A stretch of 6,906 nt of DNA, from NCBI GenBank assembly GCA_020057805.1, contig JAGVFD010000061.1, positions 1 to 6,906 on the forward strand, read 5' to 3'. The DNA comes from Sideroxydans sp. (lineage in GTDB: Bacteria > Pseudomonadota > Gammaproteobacteria > Burkholderiales > Gallionellaceae). The position numbers and the translations under genes were made by a program. The notes beneath the pieces were generated by a model, which was given only the letters and a program-made list of their open reading frames with translations, did no database searches and had not been told where the DNA came from. This document shows, one piece after another, positions 1 to 5,441 of this stretch (the stretch's first letter is position 1; the number at the start of each line of letters is the position of its first letter).

Positions 1-224
1 CACTTGAGGGCGGCGCGCACGCTGGCGATGGCTTCGTTTGCGGGAATCAATTGGACAGTTCCCGAGTCGATCTCGGCGATGCGGCGACTTACTTCCGCCG
101 CCCACGCTTCTTCGATCTCGCTATCTTCATCCAAGCTGGCAATGAGGTGCTCTGCGAGCTTTGCGCGTTCAGAAACGTTGAGTTTGAGTGCTTCGGATTC
201 GATGGTTTCAAATGAGGTCTGCAT
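1..224 (-). CDS. Putative addiction-module antitoxin (PF09720/TIGR02574-like), cut by the window edge
   Basis: Reading leftward from an ATG at 224-222, the frame stays open to the window edge and gives 74 residues plus two bases. The protein starts MQTSFETIESEALKLNVSER and has the family hallmarks in order: an N-terminal 'ALKLNVSERAKLAEHLIASL' helix (residues 12-31), an acidic 'DEDSEIEEAW' stretch, then 'AAEVSRRIAEIDSGTVQLIP' and a final helix with 'EAIASVRAAL'. This is the layout of the small putative addiction module proteins (about 70-75 residues) usually paired with a RelE/ParE-type toxin. The last two visible bases are TG, so a TGA stop one base outside the window would give a complete 74-residue protein of the expected size. 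A GGGAG ribosome binding site lies six bases before the ATG. In this family the antitoxin normally precedes the toxin, so a toxin gene would lie left of the window. Family assignment is by recognition; antitoxin activity is inferred. Confidence 0.77.
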   Translation of the reverse strand, partial: MQTSFETIESEALKLNVSERAKLAEHLIASLDEDSEIEEAWAAEVSRRIAEIDSGTVQLIPANEAIASVRAALK

Positions 225-255
225 TTTTTGCTCCCAGCGGGAAATTGTGGTGGCC

Positions 256-284
256 ACTTTAGCGACTCACCCTGGCGAGCGCAA
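256..284 (-). promoter_or_regulatory. Possible promoter of the antitoxin gene
   Basis: On the minus strand TTGCGC (284-279) is followed after 17 bases by TAAAGT (261-256), about 30 bases before the start codon. Each hexamer matches four of six consensus positions. The 8-base palindrome GTGGCCAC (250-257) overlaps the -10 box and the expected start point, where an autoregulating antitoxin could bind. This is a weak prediction from sequence alone. Confidence 0.35.
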
Positions 285-299
285 CTTTGCGGCTTTGGT

Positions 300-329
300 T
301 TGACAGCCGCGTCACCCGCGCCCTATAGT
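300..329 (+). promoter_or_regulatory. Strong sigma70-type promoter of the radical SAM gene
   Basis: A perfect -35 box TTGACA (300-305) is followed after 18 bases by TATAGT (324-329), which matches five of six positions of the -10 consensus. The expected transcription start is near 336, giving a leader of about 25 bases before the GTG start at 361. It is the best-matching promoter in the window. Confidence 0.7.
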
Positions 330-330
330 C

Positions 331-354
331 GCACAGAACGAACGTTCTTGGTGC
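331..354. promoter_or_regulatory. Operator-like palindrome at the transcription start of the radical SAM gene
   Basis: The perfect inverted repeat AGAACG-AA-CGTTCT (335-348) coincides with the expected +1 of the 300-329 promoter. It is flanked by a second pair of complementary tetramers, GCAC (331-334) and GTGC (351-354), offset by two bases. A protein bound here would block initiation or early elongation. The inner part reads GAAC-N4-GTTC, the core of the Gram-positive LexA/DinR box, but proteobacterial LexA of the beta/gamma type uses CTGT-N8-ACAG, so the regulator is unknown. As RNA it could form only a short hairpin ahead of the start codon. Confidence 0.45.
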
Positions 355-360
355 GAAAAA

Positions 361-1428
361 GTGAAATACGAAGTGAGAAAAGGCCGTGGTGCGACATTGC
401 AGATCGAAGGGCGCTTCGAGGCTACGGCGCGTGAGCGTGTGGAGGATGGCTGGAACACGCCCGAAGAAGAGCTGCCGCCGTTCAAGACGACGGTGACGGT
501 GGAAAAGGCGAAGAGCATCATCGTGCGCCACGATTCGCCTGATCTGCCGTTCGATTATTCTCTGAATGCCTATCGCGGTTGTGAGCATGGTTGCATCTAT
601 TGTTATGCGCGGCCTTCGCATGCCTACATGAATCTTTCGCCGGGGCTCGACTTCGAGTCCAAGTTGTTTGCCAAGCCGGATGCGGCGAAGTTGTTGCGTG
701 CAGAGTTGGCGAAACCTGCCTACCGTTGCTCGCCCATCGCGCTGGGTGCGAACACCGACCACTACCAACCCATTGAGCGCGATTGGCAAATCACGCGGCA
801 GATTTTGGAAGTGCTGGCGGAGTGCAAACACCCGTTCTCCATCGTGACCAAATCCGCGCTCATCGAGCGTGACCTTGATCTGCTCACGCAGATGGCGCGC
901 GATGGCTTGGTGCAGGTATTCATCACCATCACGACGCTGGATGCCGAGGTGGCACGCAAGCTGGAACCGCGTGCTGCTTCCCCGCAGCGCAGGCTACGCA
1001 CCATACGTGCCTTGAACGAGGAGGGCGTGCCATGCGGGGTGATGGTCGCGCCCATCATCCCTTTTCTGACCGATGCCGAGATGGAGAACGTGCTGCAAGC
1101 TGCGTATGAGCACGGTGCGCGCACGGCGGGATATACCTTGCTGCGGCTACCGTATGAATTGAAAGACCTGTTCAAGGATTGGCTCAACGTGCACTACCCA
1201 TTGAAGGCGGAGCATGTGATGAGCCGGTTGCGCGAGATGCGCGGCGGTAAAGAGAACGATTCTGAATTTGGCTCACGCTTCCGTGGCAACGGCATGTTCG
1301 CCGAGTTGTTGGTGAAGCGCTTCAAACTGGCGTGTGAGCGCTTGGGCTTGAATCAAGGTGAGCGTGTGTCGCTCGATACATCGAAGTTCATCAGACCAAA
1401 CTTGAGTGGGCAGGGGAGTTTGTTTTAA
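361..1428 (+). CDS. PA0069-family radical SAM protein (COG1533, SplB-like)
   Basis: This 355-residue cytosolic protein is a radical SAM enzyme. The cluster-binding motif C74-x3-C78-x2-C81 (CEHGCIYCYA) would hold the 4Fe-4S cluster that cleaves S-adenosylmethionine. The N-terminal 'KGRGA...GRFE' stretch, 'RPSHAYMNLSPGLDFES' right after the cysteines, 'GANTDHYQPIE' (129-139), 'TKSALIERDLDLL' (163-175) and 'GVPCGVMVAPIIPFLTD' (222-238) are the conserved blocks of the PA0069 family. That family is often labelled 'DNA repair photolyase' from distant likeness to spore photoproduct lyase; its true substrate is not known to me. The start is GTG at 361, because an in-frame TGA at 301 bars any much longer form and the next GTG (373) would cut into the N-terminus. 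No good Shine-Dalgarno is visible. It has its own strong promoter, is monocistronic, and converges on the gene at 1515-2015. Confidence 0.93.
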   Translation: MKYEVRKGRGATLQIEGRFEATARERVEDGWNTPEEELPPFKTTVTVEKAKSIIVRHDSPDLPFDYSLNAYRGCEHGCIYCYARPSHAYMNLSPGLDFESKLFAKPDAAKLLRAELAKPAYRCSPIALGANTDHYQPIERDWQITRQILEVLAECKHPFSIVTKSALIERDLDLLTQMARDGLVQVFITITTLDAEVARKLEPRAASPQRRLRTIRALNEEGVPCGVMVAPIIPFLTDAEMENVLQAAYEHGARTAGYTLLRLPYELKDLFKDWLNVHYPLKAEHVMSRLREMRGGKENDSEFGSRFRGNGMFAELLVKRFKLACERLGLNQGERVSLDTSKFIRPNLSGQGSLF

Positions 1429-1455
1429 GCACGTCCCTGTGAGAGGGGCTTAAAA
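1423..1455 (+). terminator. Hairpin overlapping the radical SAM stop codon
   Basis: TTTTAAGC (1423-1430), which contains the TAA stop, pairs with GCTTAAAA (1448-1455). Inside it CCCT (1435-1438) pairs with AGGG (1444-1447) around a GTGAG loop, leaving ACGT as a one-sided bulge. There is no U-run after it, so it is not a full intrinsic terminator. It may protect the 3' end or slow polymerase before the terminator that follows immediately. Confidence 0.4.
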
Positions 1456-1481
1456 AAAGGCGCTCAATCGAGCGCCTTTTT
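1452..1481. terminator. Bidirectional intrinsic terminator between convergent genes
   Basis: A perfect seven-base stem, GGCGCTC (1459-1465) and GAGCGCC (1470-1476) with loop AATC, is followed by TTTTT (1477-1481) and preceded by seven A residues (1452-1458). It therefore works as a rho-independent terminator on both strands: for the radical SAM gene ending at 1428 and for the minus-strand gene ending at 1515. Confidence 0.9.
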
Positions 1482-1514
1482 GTAATTTCAGATTTACAGA
1501 GGTGGTAATGCGGC

Positions 1515-2015
1515 TTAAGGATTGTTGCCGTTGTTGACGCGCTCTTGCTTGATGGAAACGCAGCCATTGCCCGCTTTCATTAGGAACAAAGGATCGCCAT
1601 CTTTAGCTAGGTGGGTGATCACTTCATTCAGCTCGCCTTTGTATTCAAACGTGGAGAAAGTTTCTTTCGCCACTTTCATGCAGCTGCTTGGCCAGTAGGT
1701 AACTTTTTCGTAAGCGGATGCACACAAGCCAGAAGTAGTGGGCGCAACGTACATGGTCATCAATTCTGAATCGCCATCTTTGTAAGTTTTTTCAATGCGT
1801 GAAATGAACATTTGCTTATCGGTGTTTTCGGTTGCCCAAGAGCTAGATGCGCCATAGTTAGAATGATCGCCAAGCAAAAATTCAGAGATATTTTTGACCG
1901 CAGGTAGGCAAGTCACGATGCCATTTTTTTGCGCTTGTTTATAAGGGATAGTTTCAGCACTGGCCATTGAGGATACAAACAGCAGAGAAAGTGCAGCGGA
2001 TTTCCAAAGTTTCAT
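1515..2015 (-). CDS. Hypothetical exported protein with four cysteines
   Basis: I do not recognise a family for this 166-residue protein. It begins with a clear Sec signal peptide: MKLWK, a hydrophobic core (ALSLLFV) and an ASA cleavage site after residue 20, followed by ETIPY. The mature chain of about 146 residues has four cysteines (C36, C98, C112, C152), an even number that suits two disulfide bonds in the periplasm or outside the cell. No lipobox, further membrane segment or catalytic motif is visible. The C-terminus is polar and Asn-rich (RVNNGNNP). The ATG at 2015 has GGGA a few bases upstream. The gene has its own promoter just after the hemH stop and ends at the bidirectional terminator, so it is probably a single-gene unit, though hemH readthrough is possible. 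Three sampled lines of it are about 43% GC, against about 55% for a sampled line of recN, which may indicate later acquisition. Confidence 0.85.
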   Translation of the reverse strand: MKLWKSAALSLLFVSSMASAETIPYKQAQKNGIVTCLPAVKNISEFLLGDHSNYGASSSWATENTDKQMFISRIEKTYKDGDSELMTMYVAPTTSGLCASAYEKVTYWPSSCMKVAKETFSTFEYKGELNEVITHLAKDGDPLFLMKAGNGCVSIKQERVNNGNNP

Positions 2016-2062
2016 GATTTCCCTTTATGAATAGAGACAGCGTGGAATGATAAAGCCCGCGA

Positions 2063-2092
2063 ATTTTAAGGTTGGGAAGGTGTGTCAGTCAA
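2063..2092 (-). promoter_or_regulatory. Predicted sigma70 promoter of the exported-protein gene
   Basis: On the minus strand TTGACT (2092-2087) is followed after 18 bases by TAAAAT (2068-2063); each box matches five of six consensus positions. The expected start is near 2056, about 40 bases before the ATG at 2015. The -35 box begins eight bases past the hemH stop codon, so the unit is fitted tightly behind hemH, and no terminator separates them. Confidence 0.6.
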
Positions 2093-2099
2093 ACCTAAA

Positions 2100-3188
2100 T
2101 TACTGTTTTGCCCCCAGCGCCATTGCGCGCAATTTACTTTGTTCTAGCTCGGTGGCATTCGGCTCAATCAACCATCCTTGCAGATTGTTCATCACCAAAT
2201 CAGTGAATGCGTGCATCCAATCGTTGCGGTCGTTGAGGCAGGGAATGTAGTGGTATTCGCCGCCGCCTGCGTGTTGAAAATCTTCTTTGCCTTCCATCGC
2301 AATTTCTTCCAGCGTTTCTAAACAATCTGCGACGAAGCCAGGGCAGACCACGTCCACCCGCTTGGTTTTTTGTTGGCCTAAGGCAACGAGGGTGGCGGTG
2401 GTGTAGGGCTTAATCCACTCGGCTTTGCCGAAGCGCGATTGAAAGCTCACCGCATATTGGTCTTTCGATAGGCCAAGCGCTTCTGCCAGCAAACGACCGG
2501 TCTTTAGGCACTCGCAGTGATAAGGGTCGCCTTTTTCAAGCGTGTATTGCGGCACGCCATGAAAGCTCATCACCAATTTTTCAGGGCGGCCATGCTTCAT
2601 CCAATACTCGTTGACGTTTGCAGCCAATGCTTTGATGTAGCCCGCGTCATCGTGAAAGTGTTTGATGGTGCGGATGGCGGGCGTGTTGCGCATGGTTTGC
2701 ACGGCGGCGAATACGCGGTCGAACACGGTAGCGGTGGAGCTGGCGGCATATTGCGGATATAGCGGCACGACCAAAATGCGCGTGCAATTCTGCGCTTTGA
2801 GTTTTTGCATCACGCTGGCGATGGACGGATTGCCGTAGCTCATGGCGTAGTCCACCACGAAGGGCGCTTGCGTGCGCTGACTCAAATAGCCTTCCAATAG
2901 GCTGGCTTGCTTGGCGGTATAAACGCGCAGCGGTGAGCCTTCCGCCATCCATACGCTGGCATATTTAGCCGCCGATTTTTTCGGGCGTACGTTGAGGATG
3001 ATGCCGTTCAAAATTAACCACCAAATGGGTTTAGGAATTTCCACCACGCGCGGGTCGCTCAAAAATTCTTTGAGATAGGGACGCACGGCTTGCGCCGTGG
3101 GCGCATCAGGCGTGCCCAAGTTGACCAGCAAGATGCCTGTTTTTTCGGGTGTGCCGTGGGTGTGAGTGGGTTCGGTTTTATAAGTCAT
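2100..3188 (-). CDS. hemH: Ferrochelatase (protoporphyrin/coproporphyrin ferrochelatase)
   Basis: This 362-residue enzyme inserts Fe2+ into protoporphyrin IX to make protoheme, the last step of the pathway, in the cytosol or at the membrane face. Conserved family blocks are all present: '[14 protein letters not shown]' (18-31), '[12 protein letters not shown]' (41-52), '[12 protein letters not shown]' (83-94), '[15 protein letters not shown]' (141-155), and the signature around the metal-site histidine H210 in '[22 protein letters not shown]'. The second active-site acidic residue is E291 in '[15 protein letters not shown]'. The length is normal for proteobacterial HemH. The start at 3188 is supported by the N-terminal '[19 protein letters not shown]', as in betaproteobacterial homologues; the ribosome binding site is weak (AAGACACG). 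It follows hrcA on the same strand after 113 bases, so it may be co-transcribed with it. I found no convincing separate promoter. Confidence 0.97.
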   Translation of the reverse strand: MTYKTEPTHTHGTPEKTGILLVNLGTPDAPTAQAVRPYLKEFLSDPRVVEIPKPIWWLILNGIILNVRPKKSAAKYASVWMAEGSPLRVYTAKQASLLEGYLSQRTQAPFVVDYAMSYGNPSIASVMQKLKAQNCTRILVVPLYPQYAASSTATVFDRVFAAVQTMRNTPAIRTIKHFHDDAGYIKALAANVNEYWMKHGRPEKLVMSFHGVPQYTLEKGDPYHCECLKTGRLLAEALGLSKDQYAVSFQSRFGKAEWIKPYTTATLVALGQQKTKRVDVVCPGFVADCLETLEEIAMEGKEDFQHAGGGEYHYIPCLNDRNDWMHAFTDLVMNNLQGWLIEPNATELEQSKLRAMALGAKQ

Positions 3189-3218
3189 CGTGTCTTGTTT
3201 ATTTTGGGTTATTTTATT

Positions 3219-3285
3219 GGGAAGAGTAAAGGGAGAAGGGTGGGGGCAGTAGGACGCGGCACTGATTTTACCCTTCTCTCTTCCC
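3219..3285. repeat. Imperfect inverted repeat between hrcA and hemH
   Basis: GGGAAGAG (3219-3226) and AGAAGGGT (3234-3241) on one side can pair with CTCTTCCC (3278-3285) and ACCCTTCT (3270-3277) on the other, with TAAAGGG bulged out. Alternatively AAGGGAGAAGGGT (3229-3241) matches the complement of 3270-3282 at 12 of 13 positions. CAGT (3247-3250) and ACTG (3261-3264) add an inner stem. The arms are almost pure purine on one side and pure pyrimidine on the other. No U-run follows on either strand, so it is not a classical terminator. It may be an RNA stem in an hrcA-hemH transcript or a remnant of a dispersed repeat. Confidence 0.5.
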
Positions 3286-3301
3286 CCTTAACCCTTCCCC
3301 G

Positions 3302-4321
3302 TTAATGCTGCGAAAGTGCATTACTCAAAAGTTTTGCGGTGATGTCGACGATGGGGACGACGCGCTCGTAGTTCATGCGTTTTGGGCCAACGACGGCAAG
3401 CGTGCCGATGATTTGTCCGTCGGCGGTGTAGGGTGCGCTGACGACGCTGCATTCATCCAAGCCGAGCAAGCCTGATTCGCTGCCGACGAAAATGTGCACG
3501 CCTTGTGCGTGCCGTCCCGCATCTAACAATTGCAACAAGTCGGTTTTTTGCTCGAACACGTTGAATAGATTGCGCAGCTGGTTCATGTTGGTGGAGAGGT
3601 CGTTGATGTGCAGTAGATTGCGTTCGCCGCTGATGACGTAATCTTCGCTCTTGCGTGCGATGGCTTCATCACTCGCCGCCATCGCGGCCGACATTAAAGA
3701 AGTCATGTCGTGTTGCAACTGGCGAAGTTCGTTCTGCATGTGCTGATGAATGTCGCCGAAGCCTACTCCCGCGTAGTGTTGGCTCAAAAAATTACCTGCT
3801 TCGGTGAGTTGCGATTGGGTGTAATCCTTGTGTGTCATCAACACGCGATTTTCCACCTCGCCATCGGGCATCACGATGATGAGCAGCACGCGGCGCTCGG
3901 ACAAGCGCAAAAATTCAATTTGGCGCACGGTAATCGCCGCGCGTTTGGGCGTGGCAACTACCCCTGCAAATTGCGTCAATTCGGAAAGTACATTAGAGGC
4001 TTGTGTGAGCAGACGCGAGGTGTTGTCGGGTTGTAACTGCGTTTCCATTTGCTGCACGCGCGCATCGGAAAGGGGTTGCACCACCATCAAGGTGTCAATA
4101 AATAAGCGGTACCCGAGTGCGGTGGGGATGCGTCCTGCGGAGGTGTGCGGGCTGGCGACCAAGCCCATCGCTTCTAAATCGACCATCACGTTGCGGATCG
4201 TGGCAGGGCTCACTTCCAAGCCGGAAAATTGTTGCAAGGCGCGCGACCCCACGGGCTGGCCGTCGCTGATGTAGCGTTCCACCAAGGTTTTGAGCAGGAT
4301 TTGTGCACGGTCGTTGAGCAT
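3302..4321 (-). CDS. hrcA: Heat-inducible transcription repressor HrcA
   Basis: HrcA is a dimeric DNA-binding repressor of class I heat-shock genes (groESL, dnaK), which in many bacteria binds the CIRCE inverted repeat and needs GroEL to stay active. From the chosen ATG at 4321 it has 339 residues, the usual length. The N-terminal winged helix covers about residues 1-70, with 'RAQILLKTLVERYISDGQPVGSRAL' followed by 'SPATIRNVMVDLEAMGLVASPHTSAGRIPT'. The C-terminal GAF-like dimerisation region includes 'AITVRQIEFLRLSERRVLLIIVMPDGEVENRVL' and ends 'VPIVDITAKLLSNALSQH'. The reading frame is open up to 4435, but that form would overlap divergent nadK and add 38 non-family residues. ATG 4339 is a possible alternative, and neither start has a clear Shine-Dalgarno. 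No CIRCE element and no dnaK or groEL is present in the window, so its targets lie elsewhere. Confidence 0.95.
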   Translation of the reverse strand: MLNDRAQILLKTLVERYISDGQPVGSRALQQFSGLEVSPATIRNVMVDLEAMGLVASPHTSAGRIPTALGYRLFIDTLMVVQPLSDARVQQMETQLQPDNTSRLLTQASNVLSELTQFAGVVATPKRAAITVRQIEFLRLSERRVLLIIVMPDGEVENRVLMTHKDYTQSQLTEAGNFLSQHYAGVGFGDIHQHMQNELRQLQHDMTSLMSAAMAASDEAIARKSEDYVISGERNLLHINDLSTNMNQLRNLFNVFEQKTDLLQLLDAGRHAQGVHIFVGSESGLLGLDECSVVSAPYTADGQIIGTLAVVGPKRMNYERVVPIVDITAKLLSNALSQH

Positions 4322-4417
4322 GGCGGCGGATTCTATCATCACACTACGCACTCGCCGCGCACGACGCAGTGCCGTGAACATGGCAGGCAAACGGCGGTTA
4401 TGGTTTAATCGCGCCCT

Positions 4418-5290
4418 ATGAAATTCCCCTTCCAAACCGTCGCCATTATTGGCAAGCAGAAGACCGCCGAAGTGGCCGCGCCCATGCTATTGCTGGGTGA
4501 TTATTTGTCCGCGCGCGGTGTGCGCGTGGTGGTGGATGGCTTGTCGGCGGAGCATCTGAAGGGACATCGTTTTGAAGCCATGAGCTTGGATGAAATTGCG
4601 CGTTCGGTGGATTTGGCGGTGGTCATTGGGGGCGACGGTACGTTGCTCAACATCGCACGTACTTTGGCGCCGCACGGCGTACCCATCGCGGGGGTGAACA
4701 AAGGTCGTTTGGGTTTTCTCACAGATTTGTCGATGGGCACGATGTTGGAAGGTATCGGTGCCATGTTGGATGGGCAGTTTGTTACCGAACAGCGTTTATT
4801 GCTGTGCGCCAGCGTGTGGCGTAATGCGCAAAAAGTGTTCAGCGGCTTGGCGTTTAACGAAGTGGTGGTGCATCGTCACAACGTCAGCAGCATGGTGGAA
4901 TTTGAAGTGCGTATTGATGGCGAGTATCTGTACAACCAACGCGCAGACGGTCTGATTATCTCTACTCCTACAGGCTCCACCGCCTACGCCATGTCCGCAG
5001 GTGGGCCAATTCTGCATCCAAGTTTAGATGTGTTGCAGCTGGTGCCTGTGTGCCCACACTCATTGAGTAATCGTCCCATCGTGGTGAAAGGTACGTCAGA
5101 AATAGAGCTGCTCATGCATCGCACGGGCGACAACTGCGTGCGCTACGACAGTCACACCAATTACGATTTGGAATTGCACGACAAGCTCATCGTCACGCGC
5201 TTTGAAAAACCCGTTTATCTGCTGCATCCTGAGGGGCACAGCTACTACCACACCCTGCGCGAAAAGCTGCTGTGGAATCAGACGCTGTAA
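4418..5290 (+). CDS. nadK: NAD kinase
   Basis: This enzyme phosphorylates NAD+ at the 2' position of its adenosine ribose to make NADP+ in the cytosol. The 290-residue length is typical. The phosphate-binding, catalytic motif GGDGT is at 71-75 (D73 the catalytic aspartate), followed by 'VNKGRLGFLTD' (93-103), the NE motif at 147-148, the glycine-rich 'DGLIISTPTGSTAYAMSAGGP' block (177-197) that binds NAD, and 'HSLSNRPIVV' (214-223). The start at 4418 gives the family-like N-terminus 'FQTVAIIGKQKT'; no strong ribosome binding site is seen. It diverges from hrcA across 96 bases and is followed on the same strand by recN, the usual betaproteobacterial neighbour. Co-transcription with recN is plausible but the gap holds a repeat element. 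Confidence 0.97.
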   Translation: MKFPFQTVAIIGKQKTAEVAAPMLLLGDYLSARGVRVVVDGLSAEHLKGHRFEAMSLDEIARSVDLAVVIGGDGTLLNIARTLAPHGVPIAGVNKGRLGFLTDLSMGTMLEGIGAMLDGQFVTEQRLLLCASVWRNAQKVFSGLAFNEVVVHRHNVSSMVEFEVRIDGEYLYNQRADGLIISTPTGSTAYAMSAGGPILHPSLDVLQLVPVCPHSLSNRPIVVKGTSEIELLMHRTGDNCVRYDSHTNYDLELHDKLIVTRFEKPVYLLHPEGHSYYHTLREKLLWNQTL

Positions 5291-5311
5291 TGTATAAAAA
5301 TTTAACAGTCC

Positions 5312-5425
5312 GTCATTCCGGCGTAGGCCGGAATCCAGCGTATTTATTCAACAGGCCTTTTGTGTTTGTCCTTGCTGCGCAAGGAATTTCATATTTGACT
5401 GGATTTCGGCCTACGCCGGAATGAC
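5312..5425. repeat. REP/dRS3-like inverted-repeat element (possible MITE) between nadK and recN
   Basis: Two 27-base arms (5312-5338 and 5399-5425) are reverse complements with one mismatch (26/27), separated by 60 bases. Each arm contains an inner palindrome; the left one is ATTCCGGC-GTAG-GCCGGAAT (5315-5334). In the spacer, CCTTGC-TGC-GCAAGG (5370-5384) forms a further hairpin. The ATTCC...GGAAT 20-base layout resembles the neisserial dRS3 repeat (ATTCCC-N8-GGGAAT) and other REP-type intergenic repeats. TTTAA occurs on both sides (5301-5305 and 5431-5435) and might be a target duplication, though six and five bases away from the arms. No reading frame for a transposase is present, so any movement would need an enzyme encoded elsewhere. 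Copy number cannot be judged from one window. Confidence 0.8.
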
Positions 5426-5441
5426 AAGGGTTTAATTCTCC

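Noticed and set aside
259..831. Long minus-strand frame opposite the start of the radical SAM gene.
   Set aside because: It is antisense to a clearly conserved coding region and its Arg-rich translation resembles no family; it is a shadow frame, as are the other antisense frames opposite hemH, hrcA, nadK and recN.
2047..2250. Small plus-strand frame opposite the end of hemH and the upstream region of the exported-protein gene.
   Set aside because: It lies mostly antisense to conserved hemH codons, with no ribosome binding site or recognisable protein.
3189..3301. TAAAAT boxes on the minus strand as hemH promoters.
   Set aside because: No acceptable -35 hexamer occurs 16-18 bases upstream of either box.
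4348..4372. GCACT and AGTGC inverted half sites upstream of hrcA, suggestive of a CIRCE operator.
   Set aside because: CIRCE is TTAGCACTC-N9-GAGTGCTAA. Here the half sites are five bases long and 15 bases apart, and the outer bases do not match.
4375..4404. TGAACA-18-TATGGT as a nadK promoter.
   Set aside because: Only four of six matches in each box and a leader of only about seven bases; too weak to annotate.
4322..4435. N-terminal extension of the hrcA frame up to the ATG at 4435.
   Set aside because: It overlaps nadK on the other strand and adds 38 residues unlike HrcA, which normally begins near 'MLNDRAQILLKTL'.
5285..5308. CTGT...ACAG pair between nadK and recN as a LexA box.
   Set aside because: The spacing is 16 instead of 8 bases and neither half extends to a full site.
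5312..5425. Repeat arms as a CRISPR array or a transcription terminator.
   Set aside because: There are only two arms, inverted not direct, and no U-run follows any of the hairpins on either strand.
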